Assembly: GCA_025981625.1 (NCBI GenBank)
Contig: JAICXF010000002.1
Span: 5,040-69,039, forward strand
DNA from: Sphingomonas sp.
GTDB taxonomy: Bacteria > Pseudomonadota > Alphaproteobacteria > Sphingomonadales > Sphingomonadaceae
Direction: 5' to 3'
Length of the DNA: 64,000 nucleotides
Shown: one piece after another, positions 8,706 through 18,200 of the stretch
Layout: every line of letters begins with the position of its first letter
Position numbering within the stretch: the first letter of the stretch is position 1
Notes under the pieces: generated by a model
What the model was told of the DNA's origin: nothing
The model's input: the letters and a program-made list of their open reading frames with translations, nothing else
Database searches by the model: none
Made by a program: the position numbers and the translations under genes

Positions 8706-9068
8706 GCTGGCACCGTAATCGACTGTCGAGCGCGCGCGCAATGAGCGATCGCCAGCCCGTCGATGACGTATGGAATCCGGTCTCCTTGATTCCGCTATCC
8801 TGGAGGTTGCGATTTGTGAGGCGAAAACCTCGCCTCGACGATTACCGGAACGCTTTTCTGATCGTCAGCTACCCGCGGTCGGCGCTTCAGCGGAGCATCG
8901 TCGCTTCGGTTTGAAGGCACACCAAAAGGGCTGCTGTCCGCGGCTTTGATGGCCAGACGCCTTGTCGCCTTTGGCCAAGCCGCCCGTCCGAGTGGCGGCA
9001 TCAACGCGACTGGTCAGTCCTTTGTGGACCGGCTGCCCGCCACTCGCCGGATATGAAAAAGGCCGCCT
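8706..9068. other. Stretch without a recognisable gene
   Basis: About 360 bp between the TonB-domain gene and the DUF465 gene. Short open frames on both strands lack ribosome binding sites and recognisable protein features. It should hold the promoter of the minus-strand TonB-domain gene, but I could not point to convincing hexamers. Confidence 0.5.
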
Positions 9069-9233
9069 CTAGTGGGTGAGGTGGCCTGCCAGTTCGTCCT
9101 TGAGCCTCAGTTTTTCCTTCTTGAGGCGGTGGAGAAGGTCTTCGTCGGGGGTGTTCCGGTGCTCTTCCTCCTCGATCAGCGAGTGAAGAGCCGCATGCTT
9201 GGACTCCAGTTCCTCGACCATTGCCTTGTCCAT
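9069..9233 (-). CDS. DUF465 (YdcH-like) small protein
   Basis: 54 residues: starts MDKAMVEELESKHAALHSLI and ends in the family signature HRLKKEKLRLKDEL. The start is supported by AAAGGAACGG on the coding strand a few bases upstream. DUF465 proteins are short helical hairpins, widespread in proteobacteria and of unknown role. The gene faces away from a second DUF465 gene 163 bp away, and one promoter region lies between them. Confidence 0.85.
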   Translation of the reverse strand: MDKAMVEELESKHAALHSLIEEEEHRNTPDEDLLHRLKKEKLRLKDELAGHLTH

Positions 9234-9396
9234 TGGTGCCGTTCCTTTCAGTCAGTCTGTCACCATCGCACAATAAAACACGATTCGTGACGATTGTCTT
9301 GAGCCTTGTCACGGTTCGCCGAGCCCGATGTGCCGCTCACCGCGAACGGGCGAGGGCGGTTCCGGATGGTGCCGAGTTGCGGTAGAGTTGGCCGCA

Positions 9397-9594
9397 ATGA
9401 ACGACGAAAATCCGGTCGGCATGCTCGAGGGCCTCAAGGCCGAACACCGCCGGCTCGACGAACGAATCAGGCTGCTGTCGTCGGAGCCGATCGGCGATCA
9501 GCTCGAGCTCGCGCGATTGAAGCGCCGCAAGCTCCTGCTCAAGGACGAAATCCAGCTGATCGTCGATTCTAACGTGCCCGACATCATCGCGTGA
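9397..9594 (+). CDS. DUF465 (YdcH-like) small protein, second copy
   Basis: 65 residues starting MNDENPVGMLEGLKAEHRRL and ending with LKRRKLLLKDEIQLIVDS, the same helix-turn-helix-hairpin signature (LKxxKLxLKDE) as the divergent 54-residue protein. The pair share length, fold signature and position and look like paralogues. Function unknown. The start at 9397 is chosen because homologues begin close to the first helix; upstream residues in the open frame are not conserved-looking. Confidence 0.8.
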   Translation: MNDENPVGMLEGLKAEHRRLDERIRLLSSEPIGDQLELARLKRRKLLLKDEIQLIVDSNVPDIIA

Positions 9595-9682
9595 AGCGAG
9601 CGCCGCGAGCGTCCCGTTGGGGGACAGTGGTTGCAAATAAGCGACGGCGGGCGGCTCCAAACGTTTTCTGCGTTCGCGAACA

Positions 9683-10186
9683 ATGGCAGTGTCGATGACC
9701 ATGGACGAATCGGATACGCCGCAGCCGCAGGCACGGATCACGTCGCGCCTGATCGACTCGCTCTACACCGAGGCGATGCTGCTCGCGGACGAGGCGCGTT
9801 CCTATTTCGACGAGGCGGGGCGTGACGAGCGGGCGACGCTCGAGCCGGTGATGCGGGTTGGGTTTGCCTGCGAATCGCTGAAGGTCACAACCCGGATCAT
9901 GCACATCGTCGCCTGGCTGCTCACGCAGCGCGCGATCGAAGCGGGTGAAATTCCCGGCTCGGCTGGCCGTCGGCCGGAGCGGAAGCTGGGCCATGCGCAG
10001 GACAGCGACGCGGCGGTCATCGCGGCTCTTCCGCCGGCGGCGCAGCGGCTCGTCAGCGCCAGCGCCGACCTCTATGCGCGCGTCAAGCGGCTCGACGAAG
10101 GTGGCCTGGAGACCGAGGCGACGCAGAGTCCGGCCCGCGCGCTGATGGGCCGGCTGGAGCGTGGACTCGGCGGCCACAGCCTTTAA
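9683..10186 (+). CDS. rcdA: DUF1465 protein, RcdA homologue (CtrA degradation adaptor family)
   Basis: 167 residues. RLIDSLYTEAMLLADEARSYFD and LKVTTRIMHIVAWLLTQRA form the helices typical of DUF1465, the family of Caulobacter RcdA, a three-helix adaptor that helps ClpXP degrade CtrA and other substrates at the cell pole. The C-terminal third (ASADLYARVKRLDEG) is also helical. The start is taken at ATG 9683, although ATGs 4 and 6 codons later are possible and no clear ribosome binding site decides. The symbol rests on family membership, not demonstrated function. Confidence 0.75.
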   Translation: MAVSMTMDESDTPQPQARITSRLIDSLYTEAMLLADEARSYFDEAGRDERATLEPVMRVGFACESLKVTTRIMHIVAWLLTQRAIEAGEIPGSAGRRPERKLGHAQDSDAAVIAALPPAAQRLVSASADLYARVKRLDEGGLETEATQSPARALMGRLERGLGGHSL

Positions 10187-10197
10187 CTAGACGGCCG

Positions 10198-11340
10198 ATG
10201 CGGCCGTTCACCTTCAATCCCGGCCCGAAGCTCCTCGCCGGACCTGACCAGGCCCAGGCGCTGGCGGAGAAGTTGCCGCCGGGCCCATGCCTGTTCGTGA
10301 CCGACGTCGACCTCATCGGCCTGGGACTGCCCGACGCCTATCAGGCGGCGATTGGTGCCACCCGGGAAATCATCCTGTTCGACCAGGTCGAAGCCGATCC
10401 TTCGAAAGAAACTTTGTTGGCGGCGGCCGACGCGGGCCGCTCCGCAGGCGTTGCGTCCGTGGTCGGATTCGGCGGCGGCAGCCCGATGGATGTGGCCAAG
10501 CTCGCATCCTACCTCCTCGGATCGGGCGACGAACTTGATGACGTTTGGGGGGTGGGGCTCGCGAAGGGGCAGCGGCTGCCACTCGCCCTCGTCCCGACGA
10601 CCGCGGGCACCGGATCGGAAGCGACTCCGATCTCGGTGATCACTTGCGAAGGCGGGGTGAAGCTCGCCGTGAATTCGCCCCCGCTGATTGCCGATTGGGC
10701 GGTTCTCGACGCCACGCTGACGCTTGGCCTTCCGCAACATGTCACCGCCGCGACGGGCATCGACGCGATCGTCCACGCGGTCGAGGCCTACACCTCCGCC
10801 CGCCTGAAGAATCCGTTGTCGGATGCGCTTGCCCGTGAGGCGTTGCGCCTGCTCAGCACGAACCTGCCTGCGGTCATCGACGAGCCCCGAAATCTCGAAG
10901 CTCGTTCGGCGATGCTCCTCGGCGCGCATCTCGCCGGCTTGGCATTCTCCAATGCGCCGGTCGCCGGAGTCCACGCGCTGGCCTATCCGCTCGGCGGTCT
11001 CCACCATCTGCCTCATGGGCTGACGAATGCCCTCATGCTGCGCCACGTGCTCGGGCATAATCTGGAGGCGGCGCGCGATCTTTACGGAGAACTCGCGGAG
11101 ATCGTCGAGCCGGCGTGTGCCAGGGAGGGCAGCCAGGCGCGCGCGGCGCTGCTGATCGAGCGGCTGGACGCGCTGGCGCGGAGCAGCGGGCTCGCGCTGC
11201 GGCTGCGCGACCATGGCATCAGCTTCGATGAAGCGCCCGTCCTCGCCCGCGAGGCGATGAAGCAGACGAGGCTGCTGGTGAACAATCCGTGCGAGATCAG
11301 CGAAAGCGACGCTCAGCGCCTCTACGAGGCCGCATGGTAA
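10198..11340 (+). CDS. Iron-containing alcohol dehydrogenase
   Basis: 380 residues of the class III (iron-dependent) dehydrogenase family. The dinucleotide-binding segment VVGFGGGSPMDVAKL and the phosphate-binding PTTAGTGSEATPISVI are present. The metal ligands lie in GIDAIVHAVEAYTS (Asp, His) and ALAYPLGGLHHLPHGLTNAL (two His). It should interconvert alcohols and aldehydes with NAD(P). It starts 11 bp after the RcdA homologue, and its last codons overlap the thioesterase start by 7 bp, so the two enzymes are probably translated together. Substrate cannot be read from the sequence. Confidence 0.88.
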   Translation: MRPFTFNPGPKLLAGPDQAQALAEKLPPGPCLFVTDVDLIGLGLPDAYQAAIGATREIILFDQVEADPSKETLLAAADAGRSAGVASVVGFGGGSPMDVAKLASYLLGSGDELDDVWGVGLAKGQRLPLALVPTTAGTGSEATPISVITCEGGVKLAVNSPPLIADWAVLDATLTLGLPQHVTAATGIDAIVHAVEAYTSARLKNPLSDALAREALRLLSTNLPAVIDEPRNLEARSAMLLGAHLAGLAFSNAPVAGVHALAYPLGGLHHLPHGLTNALMLRHVLGHNLEAARDLYGELAEIVEPACAREGSQARAALLIERLDALARSSGLALRLRDHGISFDEAPVLAREAMKQTRLLVNNPCEISESDAQRLYEAAW

Positions 11341-11768
11341 GCCGCGCCGCGCCGGCATCGCCATCCGGTTTCAAGGTGTGGCGCCGGTTCACCACCCGGT
11401 GGGCCGACAATGACGTCTACGGGCACGTCAATAATGCGATCTTCTACCAGTGGTTCGACAGCGCGGTGAACGCGTGGATGATTGCAGAAGGACTGCTGGA
11501 CATCGTGGCAGGTGACCCCATCGCACTCGTGGTGGAAACCCGCTGCTCCTATTTCGCGCCGCTCGAGTTTCCCGGTGATGTGGACGTCGGACTGATCGTC
11601 GCCGAGCTTGGGCGCTCGAGCATCCGCTATCGCATCGGGGTGTTCGGGCCAGGCTCCGAGACGGCGGCTGCACAAGGCGAGTTCGTCCACGTCGTTGTTG
11701 ATCGTGCCTCAAGAAGGCCTGTTGAAATTCCCGCGCACTGGCGCGCGAGGCTCGACACGATCAGCTAG
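11334..11768 (+). CDS. Acyl-CoA thioesterase, 4-hydroxybenzoyl-CoA thioesterase-like hot-dog fold
   Basis: 144 residues from the ATG at 11334 that overlaps the dehydrogenase stop. The motif RWADNDVYGHVNNAIFYQWF carries the Asp of 4HBT-type thioesterases, and the central helix and strands (VVETRCSYFAPLEFPGDV) fit a single hot-dog domain of normal length. It probably hydrolyses a cytosolic acyl-CoA. Coupling to the alcohol dehydrogenase suggests a shared acyl or aldehyde pathway, but this is inference. Its 3' end overlaps the convergent flavoprotein gene by 8 bp. Confidence 0.85.
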   Translation: MVSRAAPASPSGFKVWRRFTTRWADNDVYGHVNNAIFYQWFDSAVNAWMIAEGLLDIVAGDPIALVVETRCSYFAPLEFPGDVDVGLIVAELGRSSIRYRIGVFGPGSETAAAQGEFVHVVVDRASRRPVEIPAHWRARLDTIS

Positions 11769-12723
11769 CGCAAAGGCGCGCCCTGGCCGCTGCATACTGG
11801 TCGGCCAGCAGGTCTATATAGTCGCTCGCGGGCCGCACGCGTTCGACCGCGCCAATGCCCTGGCCCGAGCCCCAGATGTCGCGCCAGGCCTTGGCTTTGC
11901 TCGATCCTTCCGAGCCGAACTTCATCGTATCCAGGTTCCCGGCGGCGAGACTGTCCGGGTCGAGGCCCGCGCTGACGATCGACGAACGCAGGTAATTGCC
12001 GTGAACGCCGGTGAAGAGGTCGGAATAGACGATGTCCGCGGCGCCGCTCTCGACGATCGCCTGCTTGTAGGGATCGGGCGCGTTTGCTTCCTCCGTCGCG
12101 ATGAACGGCGAGCCGACGTAAGCGAGGTCGGCGCCGGCGGCCTGCGCGGCGAGTACCGCGCCGCCATTCGCGATGGCGCCGGAGAGGATCAGCGGGCCAT
12201 CGAACCAGGCGCGGATTTCCTGGATCAGCGCGAACGGTGACCAGCGGCCGGCGTGCCCTCCGGCACCTGCCGCCACCGCGATGATCCCGTCGGCGCCCTT
12301 CTCGATCGCCTTGCGGGCGAAGCGGTCGTCGATGACATCGTGGAGCGTCACTCCGCCCCAGCTATGGACTGCCTGGTTCAATTCGACCCGGGCGCCGAGC
12401 GACGTGATGACGATCGGCACCTTCCATTTTTCGCAAACCTGCATGTCATGGTCGAAGCGGTCGTTGGAACGGTGGACGATCTGATTGACCGCGAACGGAG
12501 CCGCGGGGCGCTCCGGATGATCGCGGTTCCATGCTGCAAGCGCGTCGGTGATCTCGTTCAGCCATTCGTCGAGAAGGTCCGCCGGCCGGGCATTGAGAGA
12601 AGGAAAGCTGCCGACGATCCCGCTGGTGCATTGCGCGATCACCAGCTTCGGATTCGACACGATGAACAGCGGCGCGCCAATGACCGGGATTCGCAACTGC
12701 CGCAGGATCGGCGGCAGGCTCAC
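11761..12723 (-). CDS. Nitronate monooxygenase-like FMN oxidoreductase
   Basis: 320 residues of the 2-nitropropane dioxygenase/NMO TIM-barrel family: IPVIGAPLFIVSNP at the N-terminus, AAGAGGHAGRWSPFAL (FMN/phosphate region, with the HAG of the active-site area) and GGAVLAAQAAGADLAYVGSPF (phosphate-binding loop). These enzymes oxidise propionate 3-nitronate or related nitronates, and several are NAD(P)H:quinone reductases instead, so the true activity is open. ATGA overlap with the upstream epimerase gene suggests one transcript. Confidence 0.85.
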   Translation of the reverse strand: MSLPPILRQLRIPVIGAPLFIVSNPKLVIAQCTSGIVGSFPSLNARPADLLDEWLNEITDALAAWNRDHPERPAAPFAVNQIVHRSNDRFDHDMQVCEKWKVPIVITSLGARVELNQAVHSWGGVTLHDVIDDRFARKAIEKGADGIIAVAAGAGGHAGRWSPFALIQEIRAWFDGPLILSGAIANGGAVLAAQAAGADLAYVGSPFIATEEANAPDPYKQAIVESGAADIVYSDLFTGVHGNYLRSSIVSAGLDPDSLAAGNLDTMKFGSEGSSKAKAWRDIWGSGQGIGAVERVRPASDYIDLLADQYAAARARLCAS

Positions 12724-13718
12724 AGACGGTGATACTCCCGATACCAGGCGACGAAGCGCGGCACCCCCTCATCCATGCTGGTTCTCGGCGCGAAGCCATG
12801 GTCGCGCTCGATCGCGCTGATGTCGGCGCGCGTCTCGGGCACGTCTCCGATCTGCATCGGCTTGGGATCGAGCAAGGCCTTTCGCCCCGTCTCCTGCTCG
12901 AGCAGCTCGACGACGCGCATCAAATCTTCACTGCGGCTGTTGCCGATATTGTAGATCGCGTGGGGTGTGGCGTTTCCGCCGGCCTTGACCTGCCCATCGT
13001 CGGCCGGAGGCCCATCGAGGCAGGCGATCACACCGCGGACGATGTCGTCGACGTAAGTGAAGTCGCGCTGCATTGCTCCGCCGTTGAACAGGGGCAGGGG
13101 CTCACCCGCGTAAAGCGCCCTGGTGAAGATCCACATCGCCATGTCCGGACGGCCCCAGGGACCGTAGACCGTGAAGAAACGAAGACCGGTCAGCGGCAGG
13201 CGATAGATGTTCGCGTAGCTTTCGCTCAGCAGCTCGTCGGCCTTCTTCGTCGCGGCATAGAGCGACAGCGGATGATCGACCCGATCCTCGACCCGGAACG
13301 GCAGGTTCTTGTTGCCGCCATAAACCGATGACGAGGAAGCATAGACCATGTGCCGGGTCTGCCGGCCGCGCGCCAATTCGAGCATGTTGCAATGACCGAC
13401 GAGGTTCGATTGCACGTAAGCCTGCGGGTTCTCGATGCTGTAGCGGACGCCCGCCTGCGCTCCCAGGTGGACGATGCCGTCGATTTGAACCGGATCGGTG
13501 GCGCGCTTCAATGCCTCCGCATCGGCGAAATCGACGCGCTCGAAGCGAAATCGGTCGCCGAACTCCTGGCGCATCCGTTCGAGCCGGGCATGCTTCAGCG
13601 CCGGATCGTAATAATCGTTGAGATTGTCGATCCCCACGACCTCGTCGCCGCGCTCGAGCAGAGCGCGCGATGTCGCCGCGCCGATGAACCCCGCGGCCCC
13701 CGTGACCAGAACAGCCAT
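12720..13718 (-). CDS. NAD-dependent epimerase, UDP-glucuronate 4-epimerase type
   Basis: 332 residues of the extended short-chain dehydrogenase family. The Rossmann motif VTGAAGFIG is at residues 4-12. IDNLNDYYDPALKHARL is the loop characteristic of UDP-glucuronate/galacturonate epimerases (LpsL, Cap1J types). The catalytic pattern is Ser in YASSSSVYGG and Tyr-Lys in YAATKKAD. It would make UDP-galacturonate for lipopolysaccharide or capsule. The overlap with the downstream flavoprotein gene looks like packing rather than pathway logic. Confidence 0.85.
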   Translation of the reverse strand: MAVLVTGAAGFIGAATSRALLERGDEVVGIDNLNDYYDPALKHARLERMRQEFGDRFRFERVDFADAEALKRATDPVQIDGIVHLGAQAGVRYSIENPQAYVQSNLVGHCNMLELARGRQTRHMVYASSSSVYGGNKNLPFRVEDRVDHPLSLYAATKKADELLSESYANIYRLPLTGLRFFTVYGPWGRPDMAMWIFTRALYAGEPLPLFNGGAMQRDFTYVDDIVRGVIACLDGPPADDGQVKAGGNATPHAIYNIGNSRSEDLMRVVELLEQETGRKALLDPKPMQIGDVPETRADISAIERDHGFAPRTSMDEGVPRFVAWYREYHRL

Positions 13719-13764
13719 GGCTGTGTCTTAGGAGGTCAAACCCCGAGCGCAAGCATCGGAAGCG

Positions 13765-15261
13765 TTACTTCGGCGTGCATTGCCCTTCGGTGGGGACATA
13801 GCCCTGCACCTTGTCGCCGGGCAGTGCCTGGCAGACCGGCGTTGACTGCAGCGACGCATCGCCGCCGATCGTCTGGTAGATCGCGACCAAATTTTGCGCC
13901 GCGACGAGCTTCGTCTGCACCATCGCCTGCTGCGCCGAATAGTAGGAGCGCTGCGCGTCGAGGACGTTGAGGAACGGGTCGATACCGGCGTGGTAGCGCG
14001 CTTCGGTGAGGTTGTAGGTGTCGGCTGCCGCCGCCTGTTGCCGCTCGCGCGCGCCGATTTCGTCGTTCATCGTTCCCCGGCGGGCGAGGGCATCGGCGAC
14101 TTCGCGGAAAGCTTGTTGAATAGCCTGTTGGTAGGTCGCGATCGCCGCGGCGCGCTGCGCTTCGCTGAGGCGCACATTGGCGTGGCCTGCGCCGCTCTGA
14201 AAGATGGTGTAGCTTGCGTCCGCGGCGGCGCTCCAGCCGAATGCACCCCCACTGAAGAGCTTGAGCAATGCACTGCTCGCAAATCCGAGCAGGCCGGTCA
14301 GCGTAATCCGCGGGAAAAGGGCGGCGCGGGCGGCGCCGATCTGCGCATTGGCCGCGCGAAGCTGATATTCGGCCTGAACGATGTCGGGGCGGCGCAGGAG
14401 CACGTAGGAATCCAGGCCCGCGGGGACCGGGGCAATCGTCCCGAATGCCTCGTCGATCGATCCCGGCAGCAGCTTCGGGTCAATCGGCGCTCCGACCAGC
14501 AGCTGAAGTGCATTGACGTCCTGCGCGACGGCCGTGCGTTCCCGCGCGAGGTCGGCCTGCGCCACGGAAAGGATCTCGATTGCCTGGCTGAGGTCGGTGC
14601 GCGGAGCCACCCCTCCCTGGAGCCTGATCCTCGTCAGCTCGACGCTCTTCTGCGCGCTCGCCGCGGTTTGTTCGGCGATCAGCCGAAGGCTCGAGTCCGC
14701 GGCATAGTCGAGCCACGCATTGGCGATGTCGGCAACCAGCGTCAGCCGGGTCTCGCGAGCACCGGCCTCGGTCGCGAGGAAGCGCGCGAGCTGGACATGG
14801 GTGAGCGAGCGAACCCGGCCGAACAGGTCGAGCTCGAAGCTGGGGACGCTGACCCCGGCCGAATATTCGGCCTTTACTCCGGAGCCCGAACCAGCCCCCG
14901 AGCCGCCGCTCGATCCCGAGCCTGAACGGTCACCCGACAAGCTAACGCCGCCTGTGGCGTTGACCGTCGGCAACTGCTGGGCACGCTGGATGCGATATTG
15001 CTCGCGCGCGGCGGCGATGTTCGCTGCAGCGACCATGAGGCTGCGGTTGTTGGCAAGGGCTTGCGTAATGAGCGCCTGGAGCCGCGAGTCCTGAAACACC
15101 TGCGTGTAGGTGAGCACGGGCAGCCCGGCCTCCGCCTGCGCGAGATAGGGGTCGCCGACCGGCCAGGAGGCGGGGATTGCCGGGTCCGGTCGCACGTAGT
15201 GCGGCTCCATGGTCGAGCAGGCGCTAGCCAGCAGCGCGAGCATGGCTGCTACGCGCTTCAC
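13765..15261 (-). CDS. Outer-membrane efflux lipoprotein, NodT/OprM family
   Basis: 498 residues starting with GTG, which overlaps the stop of the RND pump gene (GTGA). The signal peptide VKRVAAMLALLASAC ends in a lipobox (LASAC), so it is probably lipidated. Two OEP repeats with long coiled-coil helices follow (QALITQALANNRSLMVAAAN; LRRPDIVQAEYQLRAANAQI; NLTEARYHAGIDPFLNVLDA). An unusual Ser/Gly stretch occurs around residues 115-130. As the trimeric outer-membrane channel it completes the tripartite pump encoded by the two genes upstream. Confidence 0.93.
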   Translation of the reverse strand: MKRVAAMLALLASACSTMEPHYVRPDPAIPASWPVGDPYLAQAEAGLPVLTYTQVFQDSRLQALITQALANNRSLMVAAANIAAAREQYRIQRAQQLPTVNATGGVSLSGDRSGSGSSGGSGAGSGSGVKAEYSAGVSVPSFELDLFGRVRSLTHVQLARFLATEAGARETRLTLVADIANAWLDYAADSSLRLIAEQTAASAQKSVELTRIRLQGGVAPRTDLSQAIEILSVAQADLARERTAVAQDVNALQLLVGAPIDPKLLPGSIDEAFGTIAPVPAGLDSYVLLRRPDIVQAEYQLRAANAQIGAARAALFPRITLTGLLGFASSALLKLFSGGAFGWSAAADASYTIFQSGAGHANVRLSEAQRAAAIATYQQAIQQAFREVADALARRGTMNDEIGARERQQAAAADTYNLTEARYHAGIDPFLNVLDAQRSYYSAQQAMVQTKLVAAQNLVAIYQTIGGDASLQSTPVCQALPGDKVQGYVPTEGQCTPK

Positions 15262-18200
15262 GCTTCGGCCTCCCGGCGGCCGCGCAGCCGCGAGCGCAGC
15301 GCCTTCAGTCCGTCGCGAACGCCGCGCCGGACCAGCACGAAGAAGAAGGGGATGTAGAAGATCGCGAGGAGGGTCGCGGTCAGCATGCCACCGATCACCG
15401 CCGTGCCGATCGCCGTCCGGCTGTTCGCCCCGGCACCGGTGGCGAGAGCCAGCGGCATCACCCCGAAGATGAACGCGAAGCTGGTCATCAGGATCGGCCG
15501 CAACCGGATTCTCGCCGCTTCGATGGCCGCGTCGATGACGCGCTGTCCTTCGCGTTCGGCGCGCTCGGCGAATTCGACCATCAGGATCGCGTTCTTTGCA
15601 CTGAGGCCCATCGTCGTGATCAGGCCGACCTGCAAATAGACGTCGTTCTGGAGCCCGCGCAGCGTCACGAAGAGGATCGAGCCGATGAGCCCCAAGGGGA
15701 TCACCAGCAGAACCGCCACCGGGATCGACCAGCTCTCGTACAGAGCTGCAAGGCAGAGGAACACGACGATCAGCGCCACGGCATAGAGGATTGGGGCCTG
15801 GCCGGATGAAATGCGCTCCTGGTACGACTGGCCCGACCACGCCACGCTGAGCCCCGGAACCTCACCGGCGATCTTCGCGATGATGTCCATTGCCTGACCC
15901 GAACTGACTCCGGGAGCGCCCTGGCCCGAAATCTCGAACGACGGATAGCCGAGGAATCTCGAGGAGCTCGTCGGAGTGGTGATCCACGAAGTTCCGGCGA
16001 AGGAGGAGAAGGGCACCATGGCGCCCTGGTTGTTGCGAACGAACCATTGATCCATGTCGCTCGGTTTCGAGCGATAGGGCGCATCGCCCTGGACATAGAC
16101 GCGCTTGACCCGGCCACGGTCGATGAAGTCGTTGACGTAGCGGCCGCCCCACGCGGTCGAGAGGGTGTTGTTCACGTCGGCCGAATTCAGCCCGAGCGTC
16201 GCCACGCGCTGCTGGTCGATGTTGACCTTCAGGCTGGCGACATCGGGCAATTCGCTCAGGCGTACTGAAGAGAGCTGGGAATCGGCTGTGGCGGCATCGA
16301 GCACCCGGTCGCGCGCGGCCGCGAAATCCTCGCGGCTCATCCCGCCGGTGTTGAGCAATTCCATGGTGAAGCCGCTCGACTGGCCGAGGCCCCGGATTGC
16401 GCCGGGCACGAGGGCGAACACCTGTGCATCCCTGAGGCCTCGAAAGGCGCTCGATGCGCGCTGTACGATCGCGTCGGCGCTGTTCTGCTTGCCCTTGCGC
16501 TTCGCGTAATCGGCGAGGTTGATGTAGGCTTGGCCGGTGTTCTGACCCGACGAGCCGCCGCCGCCGCCGCCCGCCACGGTGAAGTAAGTTTTGATGTTCT
16601 TCTTCTCCGGCCCGTGGAGGAAGTAGTTTTCGATCGCGCGCTGCACTTGCAGCGTCCGGGTCATGGTCGCTCCCGCCGGAAGACGGAACTGGACCGACGC
16701 GGCGCCCTGGTCTTCGGTTGGCAGGAAGCCCGTCGGCAGGCGGAAGAAGAGCAGGACGAGCAGCGCGAAGACGGCGGCGTAAAGCGCGAAGAACAGCCAT
16801 TTGCGGTCGACCACGCGCGTGACGTTGTGGACGAACCAGTCGCGGAACCGATCGAACCCGTTGTTGAACCTGACCCTTGCAACCTCGAGCGCATGGGCGA
16901 CCGGCGGAGCGCGGCGCCCGAGCCAGGTCTGCTCGACGGTCGCGTGCTGCCGCCGAAGCACGTTGGCCGCAATCGCCGGGCTAAGCGTCAAAGCGATGAA
17001 CACCGACAGCGCCATGGCCGAGACGATCGTCGCGGCGAACTGCCGGTAGATGACGCCGGTCGAGCCGCCGAAGAAAATCATCGGCAGGAACACCGCGCAC
17101 AGCACCAGGGCAATCGCCACCAGCGCCATCTGAATCTGTTCCATCGACGCGATCGTTGCGTCGCGCGGACCCATTTCCGGATTTTCCTCCATCAGCCGCT
17201 CGACGTTCTCGACCACGACAATGGCATCGTCGACGAGCAGGCCGGTGGCGAGGACGAGCCCGAACAAGGTCATCGTGTTGATCGAGAATCCGAGCGCGTA
17301 GAGGATGCCGAACGTCCCCAGCAGGACGACCGGAACCGCGATGAACGGGATCAGAGTCGCCCGCCAGCTCTGGAGGAACACGAACATGACGAGGACGACG
17401 AGCAGGATCGCCTCGACTAGCGTCTTGACGACTTCCCAGACCGAAAGCTTGATGAAGTCGCTCGTGTCGTTGGCGAAGGCGTAGGTGTAGCCGGCGGGCA
17501 TCCGCGGCGCGATTTCGGCGACCTTCTGCTTGACGAGCGTTGCCGTGCGCAGCGCATTGGCACCCGGCTCGAGCGAGATTCCGATGCCTGCGCCCGGATG
17601 GCCATTAGAGCGGATGGTTGCTGCGTAACTCTCAGCCCCCAGTTCGACGCGCGCCACGTCGCCAAGCAGCACGCGCGCCCCCGTTGGGTCCGACTTCACG
17701 ACGACGTTCCGGAACTGATCGGGAGTTTGCAGCCGCCCTTGTGCGGTGACCGTCGCGTCCAGTTCCTGGCCTTCCGGCTGAGGCAGGCCGCCGATCTCGC
17801 CCGCGGCGATTTCCGTATTCTGGTTCTGGACCGCGCTGATGATGTCGCCCGGCATCAGCCCGAAGCTCTGCAGCTTGTGCGGATCGAGCCAGATACGCAT
17901 CGCATAGGACGACCCGAACACGTTGACGTCGCCCACTCCCGGCACGCGCGACAGCTCGTCTTGCATGTTGGTCGTCAGCCAGTCGGAAACGTCGAAGTTG
18001 GTGCTCTTGTCGGTCTTGTCGAAGATCGCCACGATCATCAGCAGGTCGGGCGCGCCCTTGGTCACCCGAACGCCCTGCTGCTGCACTTGCTGCGGCAGTC
18101 GCGAGATCGCTGCCTGGATCGCGTTCTGGACCTGAACCTGCGCGATGTCGGGATCGACGCCCTTCTGCAGGATGACGCTGATCGACACCGACCCGCGCGC

